Shown in pieces: positions 26,642 to 36,690 of a DNA stretch of 64,000 nt (its first letter is position 1; every line of letters starts with the position of its first letter). The notes beneath the pieces were generated by a model. That model did not search any database, had not been told where the DNA came from, and saw only the letters and a program-made list of their open reading frames with translations. Where the stretch lies: NCBI GenBank assembly GCA_002205965.3, contig NADL03000206.1, forward strand, positions 26,396-90,395. Reading direction: 5' to 3'. The position numbers and the translations under genes are program-made. Source of the DNA: Kappaphycus alvarezii. Taxonomy: Eukaryota; Rhodophyta; Florideophyceae; Gigartinales; Solieriaceae.

Positions 26642-28084
26642 TGTTAGGCGCGTGCTGATAGGAACGGATTTTTTTTGTCGCCATCATCTACAGGCCTTTA
26701 GTTTACTGTACTACCTCTCTTTGTCCAAATTTGCTTATAGTTCCGGTCCTTCCTCGTCCTCCCTGAACCTTGCTTATCATTAACGCGGTCCCCTCCAAAT
26801 TTACTTCCATTTTATGTAGATATTTTTATTCTGCATCTACCCTCTGAATCGATCCAGAATCAAGTTCTTTTTTCCTTTTTGCTTACCTCCTCCCAAATTC
26901 GCTTTTTTGAGAAAAAGGCGCGAATGCACTACTAGAAAATCCCTTACAGATTTATTTTACCTATTCCTTATCCATAGAACCTGCCCCGGGAGCCTAATTA
27001 AACCCCTTCATTCCAAGTTTTAAACGTCCCCGATCATTTTGCTCATCACTGCTCTTCCTCCACACCCCCGCTCACCCCTTTTCCAGAAATGACGTCAAAT
27101 CGCCCTCTGTCCCTATCTCCAAAACCGCCGTTCCCGCCCCGTCAATGGCCTCCGTCTCGCCGCCTACGGGCCAACCGATGCCGACGACTACATCCGGCGG
27201 CAAACTAAGAAGAAAATCATCGAGTTCGTTAGCCGCCTATTTACAGAGGAAGAACAAGGGAGGTAAGTGAGGATGAGACTGAAAAGTCGAGGAGGAGAGC
27301 GTGGAGTCCTTCGAGGATGGTTAGCCCTGAGCTAGTGTACGAGACTCAGTAGAAGGATGGGGAGGAAGACGAGGATGGGGAGGAGGAAGACGAGGAAGAC
27401 GAGGGGGAGGAGAGGGAGAATGAGGGAACAGGGGCATGGCAAGTGTTGGACTGGTGGCTGGACTGGAGAGTATGGAACAAGTGGTGCCGGTGCTGGAACC
27501 GGATGGAGATATCTTTATTAGTTTAGATATCTCCCAGGAGGGAATAGAGATCTATGAGCCGTTCGCAGATATTTGTGGGGACTGCTTGGACAGCATGGAT
27601 ATTTTAGAGGAGTTGTTTGGATCTGATTTAGAGAATGGAAATAAGAGGATCTCATTGATTGTTAGTTTCTTAAGTATCTTTTGTTTAGAGTATATCATCC
27701 ATACAAGTGTTTCTGTGCATTTCCTGGTTCCTTCTGTAGTTTTGTTCGGACTTTAGGGTACCCAAAAGTCTATATAAGCTGAGTGAACTGCTTCCTTATG
27801 GAGAGTTTAAGCAAGTTGGCAGACAACTTCAAGCCCAGTCCCAAATAGTTAGGAAGTTGAGAGTCAACTTCAGACCTAGAGCATTTATTCTACGCTAGTC
27901 ACTGAGCATAGGTGGTAGGACTCTGCCCCTTCCATACTTGCTTGTAGCCCATTTAACTTTCTTCCCTATCCACTCCTTTTTGTTCGTTCAACTATACCAT
28001 GGTAGCACTTTTGTCGCTTGCAACACCTCCTTCTTGGGGTAATTGGTTCTGAGGATCTCTTCTCCTGCCGATTTATCCCTATCA
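26642..28084 (+). repeat. 3' LTR of Ty3/gypsy copy 1
   Basis: The LTR starts with TGTTAGG after a purine-rich tract and ends with CTATCA at 28084, giving the usual TG...CA ends. From about 26800 it aligns with the other LTRs. Before that it differs: the tandem repeats at the U3 start of copies 2 and 3 are absent. It contains a broken acidic ORF (27089-27646), the 10-bp-arm inverted repeat at 27505-27534, a TATATAAG box near 27772, and the two U5 hairpins near 27815-27870. Confidence 0.85.
27089..27646 (+). pseudogene. LTR-encoded acidic protein, copy 1 (frameshifted)
   Basis: This is a homologue of the intact 190-codon ORF at 38530-39102. It starts at ATG 27089 with a diverged N-terminus, keeps the RLAAYGPTDADDYI segment and an Asp/Glu-rich tract, and keeps the tail EPDGDIF and DSMDILEELFGSDLE almost unchanged. 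Frameshifts lie near 27170, 27260 and 27430. The stop codon of the other copies is lost by one missing G near 27640. Conservation of the tail against a diverged background suggests past selection on the protein. Confidence 0.75.
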
Positions 28085-28430
28085 CAGGTGACGTCGAAGT
28101 ACTCTATGCCCCCACTGCTTTCGATGGCGCGGATGTTCAGCCTGGTCCGATGTTGACCGGTCTGGCGAGGTTTCAGGACAAGAACTGGTCGTCTTAGCTT
28201 TGTGCGAGTCTTGTAGTGTCAGCTGACAATCTACCTTGTAATGCGTTCTGGCCGTGTGCGCAATGCATGAGATGTTCTCCGAATACGTCAATAGTTTCCG
28301 GCAGTGGGTCCTCGGACATGGTGTGTTCGGGAGGAAGAGCAGGTCTTGGCAATAGTACTGGAGCCACAGATAAAAGCACAGGGAATCGATGTGTGTTTTG
28401 AGACGCGGGCAGTGGGCGCAATGCACCCAG
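28085..28430 (-). pseudogene. Non-LTR RLE fragment, family A (first half)
   Basis: The minus strand reads WLQYYCQ followed, after a frameshift, by a CP...C and DVFGEHLMHCAHG. This matches the segment WLQYYCQ...DVHGDHLMHCLHG in the better preserved copy at 29836-30469. The pattern is the zinc knuckle that precedes the restriction-like endonuclease in CRE/R2-type non-LTR elements. The fragment starts exactly at the 3' LTR edge of Ty3 copy 1 and ends before the endonuclease core. It is dead. Confidence 0.65.
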
Positions 28431-28659
28431 CCCTCGCCCCTGGAAAGGCCATCGACACCCGAAAATCTCAGATCACAAAACTGGGGAAATGCAGTGTTAA
28501 TTTACTATGGTAGATGTGTGGCTTAGTACCCACTAAATTTGTACCGGAGCGTAGATATCGTATCACAAAACTAAGACTCTTTGATTGTTTATCAATGCGT
28601 AAACAGCATTTTAAATTTCAGGAGTAAATTTCAGAAATACTAACGAAGAAGAAGACTTT

Positions 28660-29721
28660 ACCAAGCAGAAAAGGGGGGCTAGCGGCCCTCAAAAGGGGAA
28701 ATACTATCCGAGCCAGGAACGGTTGAGTAATCGTCGGTTGATAGCGACAGAAGTTCGTTGTTGTACGAGCGAACTGATAATCGTGAACAAGCGATCGCGC
28801 TCGAAGGCAGGGCTACTGCCTTTACGTAGTGCGATGTACTCAGCAATTCTGGACAGACCCTTTCGGCACCGGGACCGACAGACCCGTATATATCGAAAGC
28901 CATCGAGTGGAAGTCGATACGTATTTCGGCGCAGAGGTGGCCATAGCGGAGAGATTTCGCCGCTCAGATGCAGTAAGGGCAGCGAGGGCGTGTGAATCCG
29001 CTGTTGGGCGTATGGAGCGGGTGGGGCTGATGACAGTGACGTCGTAGCCCTGCGGGACGGGAGAGAACTGTACATCATCGATATAGATGTCGAGGCGACG
29101 CGGGAGTTGGAGGTCGGGCAAGTCTTGCGGGAAGGTCCATTCCCGACAGGGCGAATCCCAATGGATAAGCGTGATACCTCGGAAATGAGGCGGTCGCGAA
29201 CACAATTGTGGCGCCGAATGGAGCCGTAGCGGCAAGGACAGACAGAGGCATGGTGTCCGTAGGAATCCAGGGTGGACAGTGCGGAGTGGGCGGCGGCGCA
29301 ATAGGTGCAGGTTGTGTGCCGAGAAGATGGGACACCAAGACGAGGCAAACCATGGTTCGCATGCTTCAGGAGCGGCCCGGGTACCGAGATGGCTCTGCGG
29401 GAGGTTGTCAAAGGGACGGGAGCGTGGGAAGAAGCGACGGAAGCTAGGCGGCAGAGTAGCCGGGCCTTTGGAGGAGGAGAGGTCGACGGAAGAGAGAAGT
29501 CTGGCGCGAAGCGCCTTTGTGATCTCAGCAGTAGCAGTTGTCTGGAAGTCAGACAGGCCGGGGAAGAAGAGGCGCGGAGGCCAGCAAGGACGGCGGGTGG
29601 GAAACTGTCGGGGAGGCTGTATTTGGCCCGGATAGAGCGAGAGGCGTTGAGATCAAGGCGAGACGTCGAAGCAATCACCGAGGAGGAGGCAAGAAGTGGA
29701 GGAGGAGAGAACAGAGCAGGG
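28660..29721 (-). pseudogene. Non-LTR RT C-terminus and RLE, family B, copy 1
   Basis: A 363-codon minus-strand frame (29795-28704) is open, but it is a mosaic of true and shifted frames when compared with the copy at 41156-42464. True segments include CTYC with YGHHASVCP and RRHNCVRDRLI near 29330-29190 (zinc knuckle of an R2-type endonuclease), RRLDIYIDD and YDVTVISP near 29100-29040 (restriction-like endonuclease core, an Asp then D-V-T), and GLSRIAEYIALRKGSSPAFERDRLF near 28860-28790, the conserved C-terminus. Such proteins nick target DNA and reverse transcribe the element RNA. Frameshifts make this copy inactive. Confidence 0.7.
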
Positions 29722-29835
29722 AAACGTTGGGTGTTTCTCTTGGAACGTGTATCCGATCTATCCCATGGTTTTCCAGACAACCATAATAGACTCAAAAAGG
29801 GTATACCGACACCGTAAGGGGAAGGAACTCCGCTC
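29722..29835 (+). repeat. About 110-bp dispersed repeat, copy 1 of 3
   Basis: The segment containing TCTATCCCATGG and TTTTCCAGACAACC and GACTCAAAAAGGGTATA recurs at 41049-41148 in the same orientation and at 58492-58618 inverted. Here it lies between RLE family B and family A fragments. It extends through a GGGGAAGGAACT segment shared with the third copy. It may be a terminal piece of one of the non-LTR families or an independent short element. Confidence 0.8.
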
Positions 29836-30469
29836 CCTAAAATGCTACCTTCAGGCCAGCCATCAAGCAGGCCGCATTGGACATGACGGCTGCTGCAGCG
29901 TGCCTTGCATCAAAACCCCCGACTTTCCGTACGTCTCCAGTGCCCTCACAGCCATGTTCCTTGCCAGTCATTTAACACTGCATATGCATCCGGGTGCCAA
30001 CCTGCAAGAGTGGAGATTGGCACAGGCACGAGCCTACATCTGTGGAGTCGCGATAAAGGATTGATATCTTCTCTGCTTTGTATTTCGCGCCGCATTCAGA
30101 GAGGACATCGGTTGAAGGCCCTCACTCTTCTGTTGGAGGGAACGAGGGGATTCACGAAGGTAACATCAAAAAAGTCGGTCCCTCCGCTGCTTCCCATTGC
30201 CTGGATGTCTGGTCTCGTGCGGTGGAGACCATGGCGTGGCTCGACAACAGGATGACGAGCAGCTCTTGCCAGGTCTTTCGCGAGAAGGGTTACTTGGCGA
30301 TCGTGTCGGTTGATCCGTTGGGCTCCATGCAAGCAGTGCATCAGATGATCGCCATGTACATCGAATGTGTCCGGGCAATTCCTTCTCGGGCATGACGTGC
30401 CAGGGTGAAAAAGTGGGACTTGACAGTAGTATTGAAGCCACACCGAGAATTCTCGAGGGTCATTGCTTG
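29836..30469 (-). pseudogene. Non-LTR RLE, family A, copy 2, cut by LTR
   Basis: Minus-strand reading gives WLQYYCQVPLFHPG, a zinc knuckle CPRRNC...GDHLMHC with INRH following, then RPDIQAMG and TDFFDVTFVNP. These are the knuckle and the R-P-D...D-V-T core of the restriction-like endonuclease in CRE/R2-type elements. Downstream GWHPDAYAV matches the copy at 57545-58023. The 133-codon frame begins at an ATG inside the neighbouring LTR, whose antisense strand supplies the first ten or so residues. This fusion is probably accidental. The part upstream of 30469 has been removed by the LTR junction. Confidence 0.75.
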
Positions 30470-30950
30470 TGTAATACAAAAAATGGTCCTCCCTCATTTA
30501 ATACAGGAAATGGTCCTCCCTTCACGTAATACAGGAAATGGTCCTCCCTTCACGTAAGACAGGAATGGTCCTCCCCTCGTGTAATCCAGCAACCTACAAC
30601 GATCCCGCCCCTAACTTCTCCAACCGTCATTTCCAAATTTACTTCCATTTTATCTAGATATTTTTATACTGTATTTAACCCTCTGAATCGACCCCGAATC
30701 AAGTCCCTTTTCCCTTTTAGCTTACCTCCTCCTCCAAATTCGCCTTTTTTGAGAAGAAGGGCGCAAATGCACTATTGCAAATCCCTTGCAGATTTATTTT
30801 ACCTATTCCTAATCTATAGAACCTGCCCCGGGAGCCTATTTAAACCCCTTTATTCTAAGTTCCAAATGCCCCGATCATTTTACTCATCACCCCTCTCCCC
30901 ACACACCCAAAGCACCCCACATTGCCTCCTGTTCTCCAACTTCTATCACA

Positions 30951-31534
30951 ATGAGCAACCTTCGCCCCTCTGTCCCTATTTCCAAAAACCGCCCTTCCCG
31001 TTCCATCAATGGCCTTCGTCTCGCCGCCTACGGGCCAACCGATGCCGACGACTACATCCGGCGGCAAACAAAGAAGCAAATCATCGAGTTCGTGCGCCGC
31101 CTCTTCATAGAAGAAGAAGCGAGGGAGGTAAGTCCGGGAGAGGCTGAGAAGGTCGAGGAGGAGAGCGGGGTCCTTCGAGGAATGGTTAGCCCTGAGCTAG
31201 TGTACGAGGATCAGGAAGATGAGGATGAGAGGATGAGGAGGATGAGAGGATGAGGATGAGGAGAAGAGAGGAAGGAGGAGGAGGAGAGGAGGAGGATGAG
31301 GAAGATGAGGCAACAGGGGGCATGGAAAGTGTTGGACCGGTGGGGCCTGGAATAGAGAGTATGGATCAAGTTGTGCCCACGATGGAACCGGATGGAGATA
31401 TCTTTAGTAGTCTAGATATCTCCCAGGGGGAAATAGAGAGTTGTGAGCCATTCGCAGATATTTGTGGGGACTGCTTGGACAGCATGGATATTTTAGAGGA
31501 GTTGTTTGGATCTGATTTAGAGAATGGGAAATAA
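30951..31534 (+). pseudogene. LTR-encoded acidic protein, 5' LTR of copy 2 (frameshifted)
   Basis: The reading starts at ATG 30951 (MSNLRPSVPISKNRPSR) and is shifted near 31170 and again in the Asp/Glu tract near 31230, so that the tail is read in the frame 31250-31534. The tail (EPDGDIFSSLDIS to LFGSDLENGK) is identical to the intact versions. If the indels are consensus errors, this LTR also encodes the complete protein. Confidence 0.75.
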
Positions 31535-31662
31535 GAGGACCAAATTAATTGTTAGTTTCTTAAGTATCTTTTGCTTAGAGTATATTGTCCACACAAAGTA
31601 TTTTTATGCATTTCTTAGTATCTTCTGTAGTTTTGTTCGGACTTTAGGGGTAGCCAAAAGTC

Positions 31663-31762
31663 TATATAAGCTGAGTAAACTGCTTCCTCATGGAGAGGTC
31701 AAGCAAGTTGGCAGACAACTTCAAGCCAAGTCCCGAGTAGTAGGAAGTTGAGAGTCAACTTC
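31663..31762 (+). promoter_or_regulatory. TATA box and two leader hairpins in the 5' LTR
   Basis: TATATAAG at 31663-31670 is the best core promoter in the 3' part of the LTR. About 35 bases later come two perfect inverted repeats: AAGTTG/CAACTT with a five-base loop (31705-31721), and GAAGTTGA/TCAACTTC with a three-base loop (31744-31762). The arms are interchangeable between the two hairpins. They would lie near the 5' end of the genomic RNA, where dimerisation, packaging or priming signals sit in retroelements. All five LTRs keep them. Confidence 0.6.
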
Positions 31763-31973
31763 AGACCCAAGAAAACTTTTTCTTACGCTGTCGCAGAGCG
31801 TCGTGGTAGACCCTGCCCCTTTTATACTTGCTTGTAGCTTCTCAACTCTCTTCTATATACACTCCCTTTTGTTCGTTCAACAATACCACGGCAGCACTTT
31901 TGTCGCTCGCAACACCTCCTTCTCAGGGTAATTGGTTCTGAGGATCTCTCCCCCGCCGATTTACCCCTATCAT

Positions 31974-31992
31974 TTGGTACTCTTGTGGAGGG
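31974..31992 (+). other. Candidate primer-binding site
   Basis: Two bases after the 5' LTR lies TTGGTACTCTTGTGGAGGG. Its TGG would pair with a tRNA 3' CCA. The 18-base complement then places a C at the conserved first position of the T-stem 3' strand. I could not assign a tRNA, since an acceptor starting ACUCUUG is not one I recognise. The sequence is the same in copy 3 (minus strand, 55582-55600) and has one change in copy 1. Confidence 0.5.
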
Positions 31993-32059
31993 GGTTGCAC
32001 CCGAGGTATTCGAGTTGAGCAGTAGTAAGGAACACTTCGGGGGATTTCTTTTCGTAATC

Positions 32060-33935
32060 ATGGATCTCAACGCTGCTCGTATAACGTTCACAGGGGCAAG
32101 ACTGAAGACGTTGAGGAGTTTCTTTACACATATGTCAACGTTGTGATGCGAGAGAAGGGCGATGAAGAGAAGGCCGCAAGTATCTTCGCCTATCTTCATG
32201 GTGACGCAAAGCACAAATATAAGTCCAAGTTTATCGACGGGTGGTCTCTTAACGGGAATGGGCGTAACTTCGGTGAGGTATGTGAGTGGCTTGTGAAAGA
32301 GTATGCTAAGGAGGTAGAACCAGATGAGATGATTCGTACCGCCATAGAGGCCCGGCTCAACTTCGACGATTTGTTAAGCTCATTGGTGTACTTGTGTGAT
32401 CTTTATGAAAAGGCTGGGTTCAACGCCCAAGCCAAGTACGGAATGCTGCGTAAGGCGGCTATGGGGGATAAGCGGCTCTCCGATTTCCTCCTCATCAAGG
32501 GCCCTCACACTTTTGATGAACTGAAGGGTACCATAGTAGAATTTGTCAAAAATTCGGAGACGTTTCAGTCACTGAGTGAGGTACCGAGGGAAACCCGCAC
32601 ATCGATGTCTATCGTACATCCTGAAAAGAATTATCAAAGGCCGGCTACTAGTGCAGCGGCATTAGAATCTGTCAGGAGCGATGTCAAAAACTTGGAAGAA
32701 AGGTTGGAAACCCGATTCGATAATCGACTTGACATGATAACCTCGCAGTTGGAAAGCCTTACTCTTACCATTAAGAAGAACCAGTCTGGGGCCCCTAAGG
32801 CCGCAGAAGTCTGTTCTTACTGTCACAAGCCTGGACACTTTGCAAACAGGTGTCCTGATAATCCACATAGAAACACTCGTTGTGCAAAGTGCGGTCGATA
32901 TGGGCATCATGAAAGTAACTGCTGGTCTAAAGACAACAGAAGAGCAAATTTATCGGAAGCGAGGAGTGAGTCAGGACCAGAGGTGAAAATCTTACAAAAT
33001 AGAAGGGATCAAAGGTTGACGGATGCCGGTAACGTATCCATCGCTGAAGAGATTAGTCAAGTCAATGTGACAAAAAGGGATGGGGAAGGGAACATTTTAT
33101 CGAAGAAACCTAGGCTAGAGTATGGAATGCTGGAGCATATCCCAGCACCTGTACCTCCTCGAACCAAGAGGTCTGATCAAGTTGTTCCAGGAGTGGGAGT
33201 CACTCCGGCCAAGAAGGCGAAAAAGAGTAAGAAAGTTAAGAGTATCTCTAAGGACGTACTAGAGTATGTGAAGAGGTACAATTTGGTGGCTGAGCTTGCA
33301 TCGGCCCCAACTGGGATAACGTTTGGTCAACTTTTGAGGGGCGACGCAGAGGATGCGAGAAAAGAACTCAAAAAAATTATCAGGTCTAATAAGTCCGCTA
33401 AGGGTAAGAAACTGTTTCTTCAATCGGCCTCGACAGCACCAAGACGTCTTAAGCTGGTACCAGTCAAAGTATTGGGTATGAAAACCCAAGCTCTCTTCGA
33501 TTCGGGTGCTGTTCCAAACCTCATTTCAGAAACTTTGGTGACAGATCTAGGTCTCGAAATTACTCCAACGACTCGAAAAATAACTGTAGCGGATGGAACC
33601 GTCTCAAAATGCATGGGCACTGTTGACAAGGTTTCCGTGTTCTTTGGGGAATCTAAAGTGATGTAGACTTTCTTGTCATGCCGGATCTCCCTTTCGATGC
33701 AATCATTGGCTGCCCTACCATGGAAAGACTAGGGACATGCATTGACTTGGGCAACCAAATGGTTTCAGTTAATATTGACGGCAGAACCGTGAAGATGCCC
33801 CTGGATTTCGACAAAAGCACGCATCCTGAAGATTTAAAAGAAACGGACAGTGAAGATTTCACTTCTAGCTATGACAGCGAAGATTCGGAACCAACTAACA
33901 CTTTCGAAGTGGAAAAGGGTACCCTCGGGGGTTAA
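32060..33935 (+). pseudogene. gag and aspartic protease, Ty3/gypsy copy 2
   Basis: ATG 32060 starts MDLNAARITF, but a missing G near 32092 shifts the frame; the rest is open from about 32100 to 33666 (507 codons from the first internal ATG). The product has a helical capsid-like region, a probable coiled coil (SVRSDVKNLEERLETRF and on, about residues 200-235), and two CCHC knuckles: CSYCHKPGHFANRC at 32812-32853 and CAKCGRYGHHESNC at 32881-32922. The protease active site is ALFDSGA near 33490-33510. Another one-base loss near 33657 moves the protease end into the frame 33678-33935. Gag forms the particle, the knuckles bind RNA, and the protease cleaves the polyprotein. Outside two indels the reading is clean. 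Confidence 0.9.
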
Positions 33936-34240
33936 TGAACATGGCATGGGACGATTATGATTCCGGGTTTGAAACAGATGACGACTGGGATTCTAGGATA
34001 AGTTTGAAACCCGAATGTGTTTCTTTTTGCGATGATATCGAATCAAAGGACAGAATTCGGAGCATGAAAGAAGATTACCTTTGCAAAGAAAATAAGAATA
34101 CGGCGAACTCCATATATGAAGATGTGAGCACGACGGAAGAGGTCCTTCAAAATATTGAGGTTGGGATCAAGAAGAAAAAGGGCGCCAAATGGCAGAAATC
34201 CAAGGAAAAGTGCAGCACCTTCCCGCCCCCGCCTCACTGA
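33935..34240 (+). pseudogene. Acidic linker between protease and RT, copy 2
   Basis: The ATG at 33935 overlaps the protease stop by one base (TAATG). The 101-codon frame reads MAWDDYDSGFETDDDWDS and ends in a Lys-rich and then Pro-rich stretch. It overlaps the RT frame, which starts at ATG 34189, by 52 bases in another frame. In copy 1 the corresponding linker is in frame with RT; in copy 3 the upstream half is in frame with protease. Whether any of these frame changes is programmed cannot be settled from three copies. Confidence 0.55.
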
Positions 34241-35591
34241 AAATATCCGACATGTTAACATCTTCCGAAGTAATTGCATGGAGCGTTTCAGATTTGAGAC
34301 AAGCAAGTGTACCGGTTACTCACTCGTTCGAACTTACCGACACTCAACCGATTTACCACAAGCCTAGACGTCAACCGCCAAAATATGACCAATTTATCTC
34401 AGAAAATGTTACAAGTATGCTGAAAAATGATATTATTCGACCAGTTTCATCCCCATGGTCGTTTCCAGTTGTGGTCGCACCAAAGAAGGGTGGAAAGCTG
34501 CGTTTTTGCGTCGATTACCGACAACTGAACCAGAGAATGATACCCGATCGATTTCCGATTCCGAACATGGAGGAGATCCTCGAGGACCTGAAGGACGGGA
34601 GATATTTCACCTCAATTGACCTTTACACTGGCTATTGGCAGATTCCATTGGATGAAAAATGTAAGGAAAAAACAACCTTTACCAGCAAAGCCGGTACGTT
34701 CAGGTTCGAAGTGATGCCTTTTGGTCTCATGAATGCACCAGCTACATTCCAAAGAATGATGAACGAGGTTTTGAAAGGACTTCCATTCGCAAGAGTCTAT
34801 ATCGATGATGTCGTCATATTCTCAGAAACATTGGATCAGCACATCTCGCACGTCAATACAGTTGTGGAGAGGATATCGGAGTATAGCTTGAAAATTAAGT
34901 TGAGCAAATGCTTCTTTGCGAAAACTTCTATCCAATTACTCGGTCATATCGTCGACCAAGAGGGAATTAGAGTGGATCCAGAGAAAACGAAAAAAATCGT
35001 TGGCACCAAGGCCCGCTTCAAAGACGGAGGTCCGAAGCTTCTAGGACTGGCCTCATATTACAGAAGATTTATAAAGATTTCGCCAAGACTGCAGCACCGT
35101 TACATGCCAGCACTACGAAGAAAGGAAAATTTTACTGGAACAAGGAAATGGAAACTGCATTTCAGGAGCTTAAAGATAAGCTATGTGTCCCCCCAGTTCT
35201 CATGTACCCAGATTTCAAGAGACCATTCGTTGTGGAGACAGATGCCTCAGAACGGTCTTTGGGTGCCGTTTTGTCCCAAAAAGATGAAAACGGAAGACTA
35301 CACCCTGTTCAATTCGCAAGCCGAACTCTGAATGACGCAGAAAAGAGATACTCAGTCTGCGAGAAAGAAGCGCTAGCTGTCGTCTTCGCGCTGAAAAAGT
35401 TTCGCATATACCTTTTATCACTCGAGAAATTTGTCTTGATAACTGATCACCAGGCACTTAAAACAGCATTCCAAAAGAAGGATGTACATCACCGCTTGGC
35501 CCGATGGCTCGACATTTTCGCAGAATATCGGTTTGAAATTGTGTATAGACCCGGACGCAATAATCAGCCTGCGATTACCTATCCCGCTTGA
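34189..35591 (+). pseudogene. Reverse transcriptase and RNase H, Ty3/gypsy copy 2
   Basis: The frame 34189-35331 holds most of RT. Blocks are PYP-equivalent KPRRQPPKYDQF, NDIIRPVSSPWSFPVVV, LRFCVDYRQLNQ near 34500, TSIDLYTGYWQIPLDE near 34611, FGLMNAPATFQRMMNEVL near 34720, and the active site YIDDVVIFS at 34798. LLGHIVDQEGIRVDPEK lies at 34937. A one-base loss near 34998 breaks the frame within RT, and RNase H is read in 35148-35591, with ETDASERSLGAVL at 35234 and EKEALAVVFALKKF near 35362. The catalytic aspartates of both enzymes are present. These are the expected enzymes for copying element RNA into double-stranded DNA. Confidence 0.92.
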
Positions 35592-36690
35592 GGGACGCAC
35601 TGATTCCAATGAAAAAGCTTCGGAGGACATCGTCGGAGTCGCCGAGTTGCAGTTGCCGAACGATAACGAGTACGAAGCTAATATTCACGGACTGATCAAA
35701 TTCCTCGATGGACTAGAAATGAGAAAGGTTGATCTTGAACACCGAAATTGGGTACGCAGGAATCAAAAGGCTTTTACATTGTGGAATGGGAAACTTTTCC
35801 GGCACACTAAAGCCGGTCCCCGACTAGTGGCCCCTTTGAAAGAAAGAATGAAGATATTGAGGACTTTCCATGATGAGCTAGGGCATTGGGATCTCGAAAC
35901 AACCAAAAATTCGTAACTGAGAGATTCTGGTGGCCCGGTATCCATAAGGACGTCTATAACTTCGTGAAAAGCTGCGACAACTGCCAAAAATTCACTCCAA
36001 TACGGAAGTATAAGACAACTCTAAGTTTTCCAGTTTCCGGTCTCTTTGAAACCTTCTCAATTGACTTCGCGGCCCGTTCAAGGAAACTTCTTCCGGAAAC
36101 AAATATCTCCTTATAGGGGTGGAACATCTTACTGGATGGCCAATAGCAGTTGCAATCGAGGAGGCAAATGCTGAGGTGGTACTGAGATTCATCGAAAAAG
36201 AAATAATTGAACCGTTTGGTCTTCCAAAAAGGATCATCTCGGATAACGCCCTTTGTTTTACTGCAACTTCACTGCTTCGTTTTTGGAAGAGAAAGGGATT
36301 CAGCTGAAGACCGTTCTCGCATACGCTCCTATGTCCAACGGGAAAGCGGAGAGGATGGTTGGAACCATCAAACGAGCAATATCGAAAACTATGTTGGAGA
36401 ATGAAATCCAGTGGGAAGATGCCTTACCAAAAGTGTTATACGGCTACCGTCGAAGAAGAGGAAGAAATGGACGCTCACCATTCGAGCTAATGTACGGAAG
36501 GGCTCCTAGAATGTTAAAGAGACATGGAAACAAATATTATCGATGAAGAGAGTAGGGAAGTTGAATACTGGCCACCGAAGGCTGGAGATCACACCGCGCG
36601 CTAACACAGACAAGAAATAAGGATGCAGAACCTGCAGTCAGAACCTTTTCAGTTGGCTGTAAAGTACTTGTAGTACATGGAAAAGCAATG
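35592..36690 (+). pseudogene. Integrase N-terminal and catalytic domains, Ty3/gypsy copy 2
   Basis: The zinc-binding HHCC motif reads FHDELGHWD (35866-35890) and SCDNCQKF (35970-35990). The catalytic core has Asp in SIDFA near 36061, Asp in IISDNALCF near 36235, and Glu in NGKAERMVG near 36340. The core ends with ALPKVLYGYRRRRG and SPFELMYGRAPRML (to 36511). Single-base indels near 35600, 35911, 36070, 36283 and 36515 interrupt the frame. Residues flanking each break match copy 3, which argues that an intact integrase existed recently. It would insert element DNA into chromosomes. Confidence 0.9.

Larger units (their letters stand above)
20230..28084 (+). mobile_element. Ty3/gypsy LTR retrotransposon, copy 1 (degenerate)
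   Basis: This is the oldest of three copies of one family. The order is partial 5' LTR, gag with zinc knuckle, aspartic protease, RT, RNase H, integrase, twin-module pol tail and 3' LTR, which is the Ty3/gypsy order. It is clearly diverged from copies 2 and 3 by many substitutions and indels, and every ORF is broken. The 5' LTR is truncated or too diverged to follow to its start, and the 3' LTR has a different 5' third from the other copies. It is therefore an older insertion or a separate subfamily. Confidence 0.9.
30470..31972 (+). repeat. 5' LTR of Ty3/gypsy copy 2
   Basis: The LTR is 1503 bp and runs from TGTAATAC to CTATCA. It contains, in order, four tandem repeats of about 28 bp at the U3 start (to about 30590), a TATTTAAA box near 30838, the acidic ORF from 30951, a TATATAAG box at 31663-31670, and two U5 hairpins at 31705-31721 and 31744-31762. 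It differs from the 3' LTR mainly by short indels, including loss of repeat units from the acidic tract. Confidence 0.93.

Noticed and set aside
28704-29795. The 363-codon minus-strand ORF as one intact protein
   Set aside because: Comparison with 41156-42464 shows that conserved RLE segments switch between frames, so the long frame is a mosaic kept open by high GC.
29208-29817. Gly/Arg-rich plus-strand ORFs (79-170 codons)
   Set aside because: They lie opposite the RLE family B fragment and have the composition of shadow frames in GC-rich DNA.
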